Shown: positions 16,172 through 25,950, counted from the first letter of the stretch. The stretch: DNA of 64,000 bases from Pandoraea sp. (GCA_031291335.1 JARLJF010000174.1:1-64000); one strand, 5' to 3'. Program-made: numbers and translations. Notes: generated by a model from the sequence alone, not told the origin.

Positions 16172-17536
16172 TCAACGGACCGACTTGAAAGCCTGACGCA
16201 AATCGCGGGTCAGTTCGTCCGGCTGCTCCCATGCAGCGAAGTGACCGCCCTTGGCGGGACGGCTGTAGTAGATCAGGTTCGGAAACGCCTTCTTGGCCCA
16301 GCTTTGCGGTGCCTGATAAAGCTCGTCCGGAAACGCGCTGACCGCCACGGGAATCTTGATACCCTTCGGCGCGAAGAAGGCCAACTTGTTCTCCCAATAC
16401 AGCCTGGCGGACGACACCGCTGTATTCGTAAGCCAGTACAGCGTGATGTTGTCCAGGATATCGTCGCGCGTCAGTCCCTCATGCTTTCCATCGAACACCC
16501 GGGCAATCAGTTGATAACTTCGCGCATCGTGATCGAGCATCCACGCGGCCAGACCGACGGGCGAATCCTCGATGGCGTACAAGGTCTGCGGGCGCGCCGT
16601 CATTTCCTGCGCGTACCCCAGCCCGTGCGAGTAGAAGAAATCGAGTTGTTCGTAGGCCCGCTTTTCATCGGCCGACAGGTCTGCGGGCGCCGGTTTGCGG
16701 GCATCGAGCGACTGTTGAATTTCGTTCGGCACGGCCCCCGGCATGTTCGTATGGATGGCGAGCAGTTCAGGGGGCGCCTGAACCGCCATCTGCTCAGTCA
16801 CCGCGTCTCCCCAATCTCCGCCCTGCGCGACGAAGTGCTGGTACCCCAGCCGACGCATCAACTCGGTCCACGCCCGTGCGATGTGCGCAGGATCCCAGCC
16901 AAGCTCTGCCGGCTTGCCCGAGAAGCCATATCCCGGCAGTGAAGGAATAACGACGTCGAACGCCTCGTCCGCGGTGCCGCCATGCGCCGTCGGGTTGGTG
17001 AGCGGGTCGATGAGCTTCGTCTGCTCGATGATCGAACCGGGCCAGCCGTGGGTAATGATGATCGGCAAGGCATTCTTGTGTTTCGAACGCACCTGAATGA
17101 AATGAATGTCGACGCCATCGATGGTCGTCACAAACTGCGGCAGCGCATTGAGCTTCGCTTCCGCGCGACGCCAGTCGTAGTCGTTTGCCCAGTACTTCGC
17201 GAGTTTCTTCATCGTGGCCAGTTGGACACCCTGCGTGTCGTCGTTCACCAGTTCCCGGCCAGGCCACTTGGTCGCGACAATACGCTGGCGCAGATCCTTC
17301 AACGATTGCGCCGAGGCGTGAAAGTGGAACGGACGGATGGACGTGTCGGTGGCTTGCGCCGCCGTAGCCGCCGTGGCCGTGGTGCCTGCGTCGTTAGGCT
17401 GCGCAGCTTCGGCCCACGCGGAGGTGAGCAGCCCGGTGAACAGGATCGCGGCCGAGACGGTAACCAGGCGCGCGGGATAGATGGCAAGGCTGCGAGTGGC
17501 GCGTTTTGCGTATTTTGCGTGTTTAGCGGATTGCAT
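16172..17536 (-). CDS. Secreted epoxide hydrolase-family alpha/beta hydrolase
   Basis: A 454-residue protein. The signal peptide (LVTVSAAILFTGLLTSAWAEA) is followed by a 25-residue Ala/Thr-rich linker. The epoxide-hydrolase N-terminal domain begins at IRPFHFHASAQSLKDLRQRI. The hydrolase core has HGWPGS (oxyanion region), the nucleophile motif QGGDWGD and the final KGGHFAAWEQP with the catalytic His. Such enzymes open epoxides using an Asp nucleophile. An in-frame ATG with GGGAG upstream marks the start. It is 25 nt downstream of ohr on the same strand and may share its peroxide-controlled transcript. The natural substrate is unknown. Confidence 0.9.
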   Translation of the reverse strand: MQSAKHAKYAKRATRSLAIYPARLVTVSAAILFTGLLTSAWAEAAQPNDAGTTATAATAAQATDTSIRPFHFHASAQSLKDLRQRIVATKWPGRELVNDDTQGVQLATMKKLAKYWANDYDWRRAEAKLNALPQFVTTIDGVDIHFIQVRSKHKNALPIIITHGWPGSIIEQTKLIDPLTNPTAHGGTADEAFDVVIPSLPGYGFSGKPAELGWDPAHIARAWTELMRRLGYQHFVAQGGDWGDAVTEQMAVQAPPELLAIHTNMPGAVPNEIQQSLDARKPAPADLSADEKRAYEQLDFFYSHGLGYAQEMTARPQTLYAIEDSPVGLAAWMLDHDARSYQLIARVFDGKHEGLTRDDILDNITLYWLTNTAVSSARLYWENKLAFFAPKGIKIPVAVSAFPDELYQAPQSWAKKAFPNLIYYSRPAKGGHFAAWEQPDELTRDLRQAFKSVR

Positions 17537-17561
17537 TTCGATAGCTCCCGAAGCCGAGTCG

Positions 17562-17972
17562 TTAAACGAGGTTCAGCTCGACGTCGATGTTGTTGCGCGT
17601 TGCCTTCGAATAGGGGCACGTCTGGTGAGCGGCGTTGACGAGCGACTGCGCGACGTCACGCTCGATACCCGGCAGGCTGATGTTCAGGCGCGCCTGAAGG
17701 AAGTAAGTGCCGTCGGCATTGGCGAGATCGACCTCAGCGTCGACGGCAGTGTCCGCGGGCAACGACATCTTCAACCTGGCTGCGGCCAGTCCCATGGCGC
17801 CGATGAAGCAGGCGGACCAACCTGCGGCAAACAATTGCTCGGGATTCGTGCCGGCTCCGCTGGAACCGGGAGCAGACAGTTTCACATCTAGCTTGCTATC
17901 GGAACTGCGGGCCCAGCCGTCGCGGCCGCCGGTGGTATGAGTCTTGCCGGTATAGAGAACTTTGCTTGCCAT
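17562..17972 (-). CDS. ohr: Organic hydroperoxide resistance protein Ohr
   Basis: A 136-residue thiol peroxidase of the OsmC/Ohr family that reduces organic hydroperoxides. The two reactive cysteines are in the usual places: FAAGWSACFIGAM (Cys55) and HQTCPYSKATRNN. The ATG follows AAAGGAAATCATC. It is divergent from the MarR-type gene ohrR, and the shared 150-nt region holds two large palindromes, the standard ohr/ohrR arrangement. Confidence 0.96.
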   Translation of the reverse strand: MASKVLYTGKTHTTGGRDGWARSSDSKLDVKLSAPGSSGAGTNPEQLFAAGWSACFIGAMGLAAARLKMSLPADTAVDAEVDLANADGTYFLQARLNISLPGIERDVAQSLVNAAHQTCPYSKATRNNIDVELNLV

Positions 17973-17999
17973 GATGATTTCCTTTCGATTTTCCTGTTT

Positions 18000-18034
18000 A
18001 TGAATCGCATCCGATTTAATCGGATGCGATTCAT
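18000..18034. promoter_or_regulatory. OhrR operator 1 (near-perfect 35-bp palindrome)
   Basis: Two 17-bp arms around a single central T: ATGAATCGCATCCGATT and AATCGGATGCGATTCAT. It lies in the ohr-ohrR divergent region, closest to ohr. The inner part is repeated at operator 2, which supports a shared regulator. Confidence 0.8.
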
Positions 18035-18063
18035 ATTGCGCGAAGCGAAATCGAAAGTCAACG

Positions 18064-18094
18064 CCTTCCGATTAAATCGGATACGATTCAATAT
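18064..18094. promoter_or_regulatory. OhrR operator 2
   Basis: CCGATT-A-AATCGG (18068-18080) followed by ATACGATTCA repeats the core and right arm of operator 1 with few changes. It lies 30 nt before the ohrR start, so OhrR would also repress itself. Confidence 0.72.
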
Positions 18095-18123
18095 TGGAGC
18101 ATGACCAACAAGACCGGACCAAC

Positions 18124-18582
18124 ATGAGCAAATCGAAGACCGCCAACGCCAAGCTGCCTAATCTTTCCGACTTCCTGTGCTTCGCGGTGTACTCGGCCAA
18201 TCTGGCCTTCGGGCGCGCCTACAAGCCCATTCTCGAAGAGCTTGGCGTGACCTATACGCAATGGATCGCGATCGTCGCGCTCTGGGAGGACGACCATGTT
18301 TCGGTGAAGCGACTGGGCGAAAAGCTGTTCCTGGAATCGAACACGCTCACGCCCATCCTCAAGAAGCTCGAAGAACTCGGCTATTTGTGCCGGCAGCGCG
18401 ATCCCGCCGATGAGCGGCAGGTCATCGTCAGCCTGACCGAAGAAGGCAGACGCTTGCGGCAGAAAGGCGCGCAGCGCGATCTGATTGCGGCGACGGGACT
18501 GGACCCGGAAGAATTCGACCGCACGCAGAAAGCCGTCGCAAAAATGCGCGACAGCCTGCTCAAGCACGCCGGCGGCGATTGA
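18124..18582 (+). CDS. ohrR: MarR-family peroxide-sensing repressor OhrR
   Basis: A 152-residue winged-helix repressor. The reactive N-terminal cysteine is in LSDFLCFAVYSAN (Cys19), the conserved sensing position of OhrR. The following LAFGRAYKPILEELGVTYTQW and the winged-helix RLGEKLFLESNTLTPILKKLE are typical. Oxidation of the Cys should release it from the palindromes at 18000-18094 and switch on ohr. I use ATG 18124; an in-frame TTG at 18094 overlaps operator 2. Confidence 0.95.
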   Translation: MSKSKTANAKLPNLSDFLCFAVYSANLAFGRAYKPILEELGVTYTQWIAIVALWEDDHVSVKRLGEKLFLESNTLTPILKKLEELGYLCRQRDPADERQVIVSLTEEGRRLRQKGAQRDLIAATGLDPEEFDRTQKAVAKMRDSLLKHAGGD

Positions 18583-18632
18583 TTGTCTGGATGCGGGTCT
18601 GAATGATGGCCGGCCGTGCGTGAATCAACGCG

Positions 18633-19226
18633 TCACGCCGACAGGGCTTCGAGCACGTCCTGCGCCCGGACGATATCCACGTTGCGCACGAGCACCTTGT
18701 CGAGTAGAACGCGCTCGACCTCGCCATCCGGATCCGGGCAGCAATCACGCGCAATCACTACCCGATAGTCGAGATCGAACGCCTGACGCGTCGTGGACAG
18801 CACCACGCCGCTCGTCGTCACGCCCGCCATCACAAGCGTATCGACATTGGCGGAGCGCAGCAGCGCTTGCATGTCGGCACCGCTGAACGCGCCGACACGC
18901 GGCTTGATCACGACAACCTCGTTGTCCTGCGGCGCGACATCGGAATGAATCGCCGTCGCAGGTTGATCGAGCGACAGGACGCCATTCGCCTTGATGACCG
19001 AGAAGATGCGGTTGCGCCCGCTGATCTCCGGATACCCCGGACGGAAGCCGACCATCACGTAGACGACCATCATCTTCGCGGCGCGCGCCGCCGCAAGCAG
19101 TTGCGCCGTCTTGCCGAGGATGTCGGCATGTCGGTCCTGAGCGACATTGTTCTGAATAATGAAATGCTGATAGTCCATCACCAGCAAAGCGGACTTCGCA
19201 GGATCCAGTTGCAGAGGGGCTGACAT
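18633..19226 (-). CDS. Isochorismatase/cysteine hydrolase-family protein lacking the usual catalytic Cys
   Basis: A 197-residue protein with the isochorismatase fold. The Asp of the triad is in LLVMDYQH and the Lys in VVIKPRVGAF. At the nucleophile position the protein reads AGVTTSGVVLSTTRQAF, with no Cys where amidases of this family have one. The ending ARDCCPDPDGEV is common in this subgroup. It could be a hydrolase with a different mechanism, as in isochorismatases, or a binding protein. ATG 19226 has GGAG 7 nt upstream; the earlier TTG is less likely. Role unknown. Confidence 0.82.
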   Translation of the reverse strand: MSAPLQLDPAKSALLVMDYQHFIIQNNVAQDRHADILGKTAQLLAAARAAKMMVVYVMVGFRPGYPEISGRNRIFSVIKANGVLSLDQPATAIHSDVAPQDNEVVVIKPRVGAFSGADMQALLRSANVDTLVMAGVTTSGVVLSTTRQAFDLDYRVVIARDCCPDPDGEVERVLLDKVLVRNVDIVRAQDVLEALSA

Positions 19227-19650
19227 CGTCAATCTCCGAAGGCATTCCGTGAGGCGAGCGATCCGATTACGATCGCCGCCACTGTCATCTCTCGTCTCAT
19301 CGCAGTCAAGTCACCGACGCGTTCAATGCAAACGCTGGGCGAGCCTGATGACCGCTTCGCGCACGCATCCGAACGCACCATTACGGTGACGCGCCCGGCG
19401 CGCGTTCCGTTCTCCCGCCCGATTTCGCACCAACATCGGGCATTCCGGAAGTCTCCCGCTCCCCGTCGCCCAGTGCCGCTGCGTTGGCTGACGTGCCTCT
19501 TCGTCCTGTGCCGCAAGCGTCTGCACGGTCGCATGGCAACAGGCACGATTCCTGCTACCTCACTGTATCGACCGGTCAGACCAGATGACCCGGCCGCCGG
19601 AACACTCCTGTTGCCGGAATGCTTCGCCCCCGATACCCGAGGTTGCCGTC
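19227..19650. other. 424-nt divergent region between the cysteine-hydrolase gene and the amino-acid transporter
   Basis: No gene is supported. The only clear structure is GGTC-A-GACC at 19574-19582, close to the transporter start. The open frames crossing it have no ribosome-binding site and look like non-coding translations. Confidence 0.5.
19572..19584. promoter_or_regulatory. Candidate GntR/FadR-type operator (GGTCAGACC)
   Basis: CCGGTCAGACCAG contains a perfect GGTC-N-GACC palindrome like those bound by FCD-domain GntR regulators. It lies 70 nt before the transporter gene. No GntR gene is in the window, so this is weak. Confidence 0.3.
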
Positions 19651-20514
19651 ATGCTGCCGTTCACCCGCACCGCTGTCTCTCACGAAGCCGTTGCCGCCAC
19701 GCTCGGCGCGCGCGCACGTGCCCGTCGCGCCTTCACCACGCTGATGCTCGCCGCCAGCGCCATCGCCGCCCTCGCGGTGGCGATGCCACGCGCAGCGCAC
19801 GCCGACGGCCTCGACGACATCGTCAAGCGAGGCACCCTGCGCGTGGCCGTGCCGCAGGACTTCCCGCCGTTCGGCTCCATCGGTCCGGACATGAAGCCGG
19901 TCGGCTACGACATCGACACCGCCGCGCTGCTCGCCAAGGGCATGGGCGTGAAACTCGAACTGGTCCCCGTGACGAGTGCGAACCGCGTGCCTTACCTCAC
20001 GACGAACAAGGCCGACCTCGTGATCTCCAGCCTCGGCAAGAACGCCGAGCGCGAGAAGGTCATCGACTTCTCGGAAGCCTATGCGCCGTTCTACAACGGA
20101 GTGTTCGGACCGAAGGACCTCGCCGTGTCCAAGCCTGCCGATCTGTCGGGCAAGACCATCGGCGTGACGCGTGGCGCCGTAGAAGACCTTGAACTCTCGA
20201 AGATTGCGCCGGCTGACGTCACGATCAAGCGCTTCGAAGACAACAACGGCACGATCTCGGCATTCCTCTCCGGTCAGGTGCAACTCGTGGCCACCGGCAA
20301 CGTCGTGGCCGCAGCCATTGTCGCCAAGCACCCGCCCAAGCTGCCGGAGCCGAAGTTCCTCATCAAGAACTCGCCCTGCTTCGTCGGCCTGAACAAGAAC
20401 GAGCCGCGACTGCTCGCCAAGGTCAACGACATCCTCACGGCATCGAAGAAGGACGGCTCGCTCGGCAAGGTTTCGCAGAAGTGGCTCGGCATGCCGCTGC
20501 CGGCCGATCTCTGA
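19651..20514 (+). CDS. Amino-acid ABC transporter substrate-binding protein
   Basis: A 287-residue family 3 periplasmic binding protein. The signal peptide ends near AMPRAAHADG. The mature start GLDDIVKRGTLRVAVPQDFPPFGSI and GYDIDTAALLAKGMGVKLELVPV are classic for polar amino-acid receptors. ATG 19651 is preceded by GAGG at 8 nt; an upstream ATG at 19585 would add non-signal residues. It opens a four-gene import operon with two permeases and an ATPase. The ligand (Gln, Glu, Asp or similar) cannot be told. Confidence 0.93.
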   Translation: MLPFTRTAVSHEAVAATLGARARARRAFTTLMLAASAIAALAVAMPRAAHADGLDDIVKRGTLRVAVPQDFPPFGSIGPDMKPVGYDIDTAALLAKGMGVKLELVPVTSANRVPYLTTNKADLVISSLGKNAEREKVIDFSEAYAPFYNGVFGPKDLAVSKPADLSGKTIGVTRGAVEDLELSKIAPADVTIKRFEDNNGTISAFLSGQVQLVATGNVVAAAIVAKHPPKLPEPKFLIKNSPCFVGLNKNEPRLLAKVNDILTASKKDGSLGKVSQKWLGMPLPADL

Positions 20515-20566
20515 TCTCCGCACGCCTCGCGGACCGCCTCACCTAGCGACTCATCACCGGCTTCAC

Positions 20567-21253
20567 ATGCATTACGTTCTCGACTTTGCCGATCTGCGGC
20601 AATACCTGATGCTCTTTGTGCGCGGCGCCGCACTGACGATCGCTCTCACGGCCGTGTCCACGGTCGTCGGCGTGGTCGTTGGTGCGCTGTGCGCCGTTGC
20701 CCGCGAGGAGGGCCCGCTGTGGCTCAAGACCATCGCGGGCCTGTACGTCGAACTGATCCGCAACACGCCGTTCATCGTGCAGCTCTTCTTCATCTTCTTC
20801 GGGCTGCCGAGCCTCGGCATTCATATCGACGAGACGAGCGCAGCCGTCCTCGCCATGAGCGTGAACCTCGGCGCGTACGCCACCGAAATCATTCGTGCGG
20901 GCATGCGTGCGGTGCCCAACGGACTGTCTGAAGCCGGGCTGTCGCTCGCCATGACACGCGCTCAGATCTTGCGTCACGTGATCCTGCCGCAGGCGTTCGC
21001 CAAGGTGTTCCCCGCGCTCGCCAGCCAGATCGTGATCGTGATGCTCGGGTCGGCCGTCGTCTCGCAAATCTCCGTGCCCGATCTGTCGTACGCCGCCAAC
21101 TTCGTGCAGTCGCGTACGTTCCGGGCATTCGAAAGCTATCTGATCGTCACCGCGCTGTATCTCGTGCTCGCGATTGCGCTACGCCGCGTGTTGATGCGGT
21201 GCGCTCGCCGTCTGTTTCGCGGCACGGTCAAGGTTCGCGGAGGTGCGCGATGA
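20567..21253 (+). CDS. Amino-acid ABC transporter permease 1
   Basis: A 228-residue HisM/GlnP-type permease with about five membrane helices. YVELIRNTPFIVQLFFIFFG is the family hallmark and EAGLSLAMTRAQILRHVILPQAF is the coupling loop to the ATPase. The stop overlaps the next gene as ATGA. Confidence 0.94.
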   Translation: MHYVLDFADLRQYLMLFVRGAALTIALTAVSTVVGVVVGALCAVAREEGPLWLKTIAGLYVELIRNTPFIVQLFFIFFGLPSLGIHIDETSAAVLAMSVNLGAYATEIIRAGMRAVPNGLSEAGLSLAMTRAQILRHVILPQAFAKVFPALASQIVIVMLGSAVVSQISVPDLSYAANFVQSRTFRAFESYLIVTALYLVLAIALRRVLMRCARRLFRGTVKVRGGAR

Positions 21254-21900
21254 CAGAATTCTCCACGTGGGACATGCTGCACGGCCTGTTGCTGGCAGGA
21301 CGCTGGACTCTCGCGCTCTCGGCCATTGCCTTCATGTTCGGCGGCCTCGTGGCGCTGATGCTGCTCGTGGTACGCGTGGGACGCGTGCAATGGGCAGCGA
21401 ATGCCGTGGCGCTGTACATCGAAGTGTTCCAGGGCACGCCACTGCTCATGCAGTTGTTCCTGGTGTTCTTCGGCTTGCCGCTGCTCGGCCTGGACGTCTC
21501 GCCGTGGGTCGCGGCGGCCGTATGCCTCACGCTTTATACGAGCGCCTATCTGACGGAAATCTGGCGCGGTTGCGTCGATGCCATTCCGCACGGTCAATGG
21601 GAAGCGTCGTCGAGTCTCGCCATGCGCTACGGCGAGCAGTTGCGTCACGTCATCCTGCCGCAAGCGCTGCGCATCGCCATCGCACCGACGGTCGGCTTCT
21701 CGGTACAAGTGGTCAAGAGCACGGCGCTCGCCTCGATCATCGGCTTCGACGAACTGACCAAGACCGGCACCATGCTAACCAACGCGACGTTCCAGCCGTT
21801 CACCGTATACGGCCTCGTCGCTCTGCTCTACTTCGCTGCCTGCTACCCGCTGTCGCTGTGGGCGCGTCATCTTGAAAGGAAACTCCATGTCGCTAATTGA
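21250..21900 (+). CDS. Amino-acid ABC transporter permease 2
   Basis: A 216-residue partner permease of the same family, with YIEVFQGTPLLMQLFLVFFG and the coupling loop EASSSLAMRYGEQLRHVILPQ. The ATG overlaps the preceding stop. The two permeases should form a heterodimer. Confidence 0.94.
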   Translation: MTEFSTWDMLHGLLLAGRWTLALSAIAFMFGGLVALMLLVVRVGRVQWAANAVALYIEVFQGTPLLMQLFLVFFGLPLLGLDVSPWVAAAVCLTLYTSAYLTEIWRGCVDAIPHGQWEASSSLAMRYGEQLRHVILPQALRIAIAPTVGFSVQVVKSTALASIIGFDELTKTGTMLTNATFQPFTVYGLVALLYFAACYPLSLWARHLERKLHVAN

Positions 21901-22609
21901 AGTCAGGGGCATGCAAAAGCGCTTCGGCGAAAACCCCGTGCTCAAGGGCATCGACATGGATGTCGAGCGCGGTCAGGTCGTGTCGATCATCGGCAAAAGC
22001 GGCTCGGGCAAGAGCACGTTGCTGCGCACGCTCAACGGTCTGGAGCGGTTCGACGCCGGTAGCGTAGCCGTCGACGGTGTGCACGTCGGCGCACGCGACA
22101 CCGACCTGCGCGCCCTGCGTCTGAAGGTCGGCATGGTGTTCCAGCAGTACAACCTGTTTCCGCACCTGTCGGCCGGCGAAAACGTGATGCTGGCGCAGAA
22201 GGTCGTGAAGAAGACCTCGGGCGCCGACGCGCGTGAAGTCGCCCGCAACATGCTCGCCAAGGTGGGACTGGCCGACAAGTTCGACAGCTACCCGTCGCAG
22301 CTCTCGGGCGGTCAGCAGCAGCGCGTGGCGATAGCGCGCTCGCTCGCGATGAACCCGGCCGTGCTGTTGTGTGACGAGATCACCTCGGCGCTCGATCCCG
22401 AGCTGGTCGCCGAAGTGCTCAAGGTGCTCGAAGACCTCGCCGCCGAGGGCATGACGCTGATTCTCGTCACGCACGAGATGCGGTTCGCGCGCCACGTGTC
22501 GGATCGCGTGGTGTTCATGCATCAAGGCAAGATCTGGGAATCGGGCGAGCCGGAGCAGCTTTTCACACAGCCGACTACGCCGGAGTTGCAGCGGTTCATC
22601 TGCCAATGA
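21887..22609 (+). CDS. Amino-acid ABC transporter ATP-binding protein
   Basis: A 240-residue GlnQ/HisP-type ATPase: Walker A GKSGSGKST, Q-loop VFQQYNLFPHLS, signature LSGGQQQRVAIARSLA, Walker B LLCDEITSALDPELV. ATG 21887 follows AGGAAAC and overlaps the permease gene by 14 nt. An earlier in-frame ATG at 21872 adds only five residues. Confidence 0.95.
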   Translation: MSLIEVRGMQKRFGENPVLKGIDMDVERGQVVSIIGKSGSGKSTLLRTLNGLERFDAGSVAVDGVHVGARDTDLRALRLKVGMVFQQYNLFPHLSAGENVMLAQKVVKKTSGADAREVARNMLAKVGLADKFDSYPSQLSGGQQQRVAIARSLAMNPAVLLCDEITSALDPELVAEVLKVLEDLAAEGMTLILVTHEMRFARHVSDRVVFMHQGKIWESGEPEQLFTQPTTPELQRFICQ

Positions 22610-22770
22610 AAACGCCGGGGATTGACGTCTGCCACAGCCGTGCCTCGCACAATTCTGGTGCGCGCCGGGCCGCCCGCAAAACCCAGTGGCGCGGACGTGA
22701 GCGCGCGCCTATGATGGGCGGCAGCGGCGCCATCCCCCTGAACCCTTCGCATTGAAATTTCTTCGTCACG

Positions 22771-23073
22771 ATGAAGCTCACACCGCGCGAAAAAGACAAG
22801 CTGCTCATCTTCACCGCCGCCCTGCTCGCCGAACGCCGGCGTGCTCGCGGCCTGAAGCTCAACTATCCGGAGGCCGTGGCCTTCATCAGCGCCGCCCTCA
22901 TGGAAGCCGCGCGCGATGGACGCACCGTTGCCGACCTGATGCACTACGGCACCACGCTGCTCACGCGCGACGACGTCATGGACGGCGTGCCGGAAATGAT
23001 CCCGGATATTCAGGTCGAGGCCACCTTTCCCGACGGCACCAAGCTCGTCACCGTGCATCACCCGATTCCCTGA
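22771..23073 (+). CDS. ureA: Urease gamma subunit
   Basis: A 100-residue protein of exact family length ([20 protein letters not shown]..., ending [11 protein letters not shown]). It forms the (alpha-beta-gamma)3 urease, which hydrolyses urea to ammonia and carbamate. It starts the second urease segment, 161 nt after the amino-acid transporter; no clear ribosome-binding site was seen. Confidence 0.97.
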   Translation: MKLTPREKDKLLIFTAALLAERRRARGLKLNYPEAVAFISAALMEAARDGRTVADLMHYGTTLLTRDDVMDGVPEMIPDIQVEATFPDGTKLVTVHHPIP

Positions 23074-23207
23074 CATTTGCCCGCGCGTGTTAGTGCCGGG
23101 GTTTCCCTTTGCCTTCACCCGCGCGCAGTCCGGTTTCGATTCTTACCCGTATATCCGTATTCGTATCCGTTTCTCCGTCGTCGATAACAACATCCTAAGG
23201 ACGTCTC

Positions 23208-23918
23208 ATGTCAGTGGACCGCCCCCTCCATGCCCCTGATGCCAGCGAAGTGTCCGTCACTTCGCTGGTGGCCCCCGCCCATTGCGCCGGTCATTCGCAG
23301 CACGCGCAGCACACGCGGCATAAGCAGCGTCGTCTTGCGCGCGTGGCCACCGGCCTCGCGTTGCTGGCAGCATCGGGCGTCGCGCTCGCGCACCCCGGGC
23401 ATCCGGGTCACGATGCCGCCAGCAGCTTTGCCGCCGGCTTTCTGCACCCGCTGACCGGGGCGGACCACCTTTGCGCCATGATCGTCGTCGGGCTGTGGAG
23501 TTCGCTCACGTCCAAACGCGTCTGGCTCGCCCCGCTCGCCTTCGTCGCCATGCTCGCCGTAGGCGGTCTGCTCGGCATGTCGCACTGGTTCTCGCTGCCG
23601 GGTGTCGAGCCGATGATTGCCGTCTCACTGCTCGTGCTCGGATTGATGCTTGCCACGCGCGCGAAACTGCCGGGCTGGGCCGGCGCCGCCATCGTGGGCG
23701 CCTTCGCGATCTTCCACGGTTTCGCTCACGGCGCGGAGTTGCCGGCCGAGGCAAGCGCCATGCATTACATGGCCGGCTTCCTGCTCGCGACCGGCCTGCT
23801 GCACTGCTTGGGTATCGTGGCCGGCGTTGCGCTGCGCAATCGCACGGCGTGGGTGCCGCGCCTGCTGGGGGCGGGCGTGCTGGCGTACGGCGTGTCGCTG
23901 CTCGCCGCAGCCACCTAA
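23208..23918 (+). CDS. ureJ: HupE/UreJ-family nickel transporter
   Basis: A 236-residue membrane protein placed between ureA and ureB, the usual location of ureJ in related bacteria. After a 55-residue leader rich in His, a signal-like helix ends [12 protein letters not shown]. Family motifs follow: [21 protein letters not shown] with metal-ligand His and Asp, and [14 protein letters not shown]. About six helices. It probably takes up nickel for urease. AAGGA lies before the ATG. Confidence 0.9.
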   Translation: MSVDRPLHAPDASEVSVTSLVAPAHCAGHSQHAQHTRHKQRRLARVATGLALLAASGVALAHPGHPGHDAASSFAAGFLHPLTGADHLCAMIVVGLWSSLTSKRVWLAPLAFVAMLAVGGLLGMSHWFSLPGVEPMIAVSLLVLGLMLATRAKLPGWAGAAIVGAFAIFHGFAHGAELPAEASAMHYMAGFLLATGLLHCLGIVAGVALRNRTAWVPRLLGAGVLAYGVSLLAAAT

Positions 23919-23947
23919 GCCCCGGTCATGCCTTCCTGGAGACGCTC

Positions 23948-24253
23948 ATGATTCCCGGAGAATTGTTACCCGCCGCAGGTGAAATCACGCTGAACGAGGG
24001 TCGCCCGACCATCAACGTGACAGTCGCCAACACCGGCGACCGCCCGATCCAGATCGGCTCGCACTTCCACTTCTATGAAGTCAACGACGCCCTGCAATTC
24101 GACCGCGAAGCCGCGCGCGGCTTTCGTCTGAACATTGCCGCTGGCACTGCGGTTCGCTTCGAGCCGGGACAGCAGCGTACGGTCGAGTTGGTCGCACTGG
24201 CGGGCGATCGACGCGTCTTCGGTTTCGCGGGTCGCGTCATGGGGGCGCTATGA
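23948..24253 (+). CDS. ureB: Urease beta subunit
   Basis: A 101-residue subunit ([20 protein letters not shown], then [19 protein letters not shown] and [11 protein letters not shown]), all conserved in UreB. ATG 23948 begins the known N-terminus. The stop overlaps ureC as ATGA. Confidence 0.97.
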   Translation: MIPGELLPAAGEITLNEGRPTINVTVANTGDRPIQIGSHFHFYEVNDALQFDREAARGFRLNIAAGTAVRFEPGQQRTVELVALAGDRRVFGFAGRVMGAL

Positions 24254-25950
24254 AAATTTCACGCCGCGCTTATGCGGAAATGTTCGGCCCCACGACGGGC
24301 GACCGGCTGCGACTGGCCGACACCGAACTCATCATCGAGATCGAGCGCGACTATACGATCTACGGCGAAGAGGTGAAGTTCGGCGGCGGCAAGGTGATTC
24401 GCGACGGCATGGGCCAATCGCAACGCACGCGCGCCGATGTGGTGGATACCGTCATCACCAACGCGGTCATCATCGATCATTGGGGCATCGTCAAAGCCGA
24501 CATCGGGCTCAAGGACGGCCGGATCTGGGGCATCGGCAAGGCCGGTAATCCGGACATCCAGCCCGGTGTCACCATTCCGCTGGGCGGCGCGACAGAAGTG
24601 ATCGCCGGTGAAGGGATGATCGTCACGGCGGGCGGCATCGATTCGCACATCCACTTCATCTGCCCGCAGCAGATCGACGAGGCGCTCTCGTCGGGCGTGA
24701 CCACGCTGCTCGGCGGCGGCACCGGACCCGCGACCGGCACGAACGCAACCACCTGCACGCCCGGGCCGTGGCACATGGAACGCATGCTGCAAGCCGCCGA
24801 CGGCTGGCCGATCAATCTCGGCTTTCTCGGCAAGGGCAACGTCAGTCAGCCGGAGCCCTTGCTCGAGCAGATCGAAGCGGGCGCCATCGGCCTGAAGCTG
24901 CACGAGGACTGGGGTTCCACACCTGCGGCCATCGACGCCTGCCTGTCGGTGGCCGACGCGACCGACACCCAGGTCGCGATCCACACCGACACGCTTAACG
25001 AAGGGGGCTTCGTCGAAGCAACGGTCGCAGCCATCAAAGGCCGCACGATCCACACGTATCACACGGAAGGCGCCGGCGGCGGTCACGCACCGGACATCCT
25101 GAAAGTGTGCGGCGAGCCGAACGTCCTGCCCTCGTCCACCAACCCGACGCGACCGTACACCATCAACACGCTCGACGAACATCTCGACATGCTGATGGTC
25201 TGCCATCACCTCGACCCGGCCATTGCGGAAGACATCGCGTTCGCCGAGTCGCGCATCCGGCGCGAGACGATTGCCGCCGAAGACATTCTCCACGACCTGG
25301 GCGCGCTGTCGATGATCTCGTCGGACTCACAGGCCATGGGCCGCGTGGGCGAGGTCGTCATGCGCACGTGGCAGACCGCGCACAAGATGAAGGTGCAGCG
25401 CGGGGCACTCGGAACCGACACGGCGCAGTCCGACAACTTCCGCGTCAAACGTTACGTCGCCAAGTACACGATCAATCCGGCGATCACCCACGGCATGGCC
25501 CATGAAATCGGCTCGGTCGAAGTGGGCAAATGGGCCGATCTGGTGCTGTGGGAACCGGCGTTCTTCGGCGTGAAGCCAACGCTGATTCTCAAGGGCGGCA
25601 TGATCACGACGGCGCTCATGGGCGACCCTAACGCGTCGATTCCGACGCCCCAACCGGTGCACTACCGCGAGATGTTCGGCGCACGTGCCGGGGCGATGGC
25701 GCGCACCTCTCTGACGTTCGTGTCGCAAGCGGCGTACGATGGCGACGTGGCCGGCCGTTACGGGCTGTCCAAGCGCATCGTGCCGGTGCGCGATATCCGG
25801 CAGGTGACCAAGGCCAACATGATCAACAACGACTGGCTACCGCACATCAGCGTCGACCCCGAGACCTATCAGGTCATCGCGGACGGCCAGTTGCTGACGT
25901 GCGAGCCGGCGACCGTGCTGCCCATGGCGCAACGCTACTTCCTCTTCTGA
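24250..25950 (+). CDS. ureC: Urease alpha subunit
   Basis: The 566-residue catalytic subunit. Nickel ligands are visible: the HIHF pair in [12 protein letters not shown], the carbamylated Lys in [12 protein letters not shown], His in AIHTDTLNE, the histidines of [15 protein letters not shown] and Asp in [12 protein letters not shown]. The mobile flap MLMVCHHLD carries the conserved Cys and His. Length and order are normal and nothing is missing. Confidence 0.98.
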   Translation: MKISRRAYAEMFGPTTGDRLRLADTELIIEIERDYTIYGEEVKFGGGKVIRDGMGQSQRTRADVVDTVITNAVIIDHWGIVKADIGLKDGRIWGIGKAGNPDIQPGVTIPLGGATEVIAGEGMIVTAGGIDSHIHFICPQQIDEALSSGVTTLLGGGTGPATGTNATTCTPGPWHMERMLQAADGWPINLGFLGKGNVSQPEPLLEQIEAGAIGLKLHEDWGSTPAAIDACLSVADATDTQVAIHTDTLNEGGFVEATVAAIKGRTIHTYHTEGAGGGHAPDILKVCGEPNVLPSSTNPTRPYTINTLDEHLDMLMVCHHLDPAIAEDIAFAESRIRRETIAAEDILHDLGALSMISSDSQAMGRVGEVVMRTWQTAHKMKVQRGALGTDTAQSDNFRVKRYVAKYTINPAITHGMAHEIGSVEVGKWADLVLWEPAFFGVKPTLILKGGMITTALMGDPNASIPTPQPVHYREMFGARAGAMARTSLTFVSQAAYDGDVAGRYGLSKRIVPVRDIRQVTKANMINNDWLPHISVDPETYQVIADGQLLTCEPATVLPMAQRYFLF

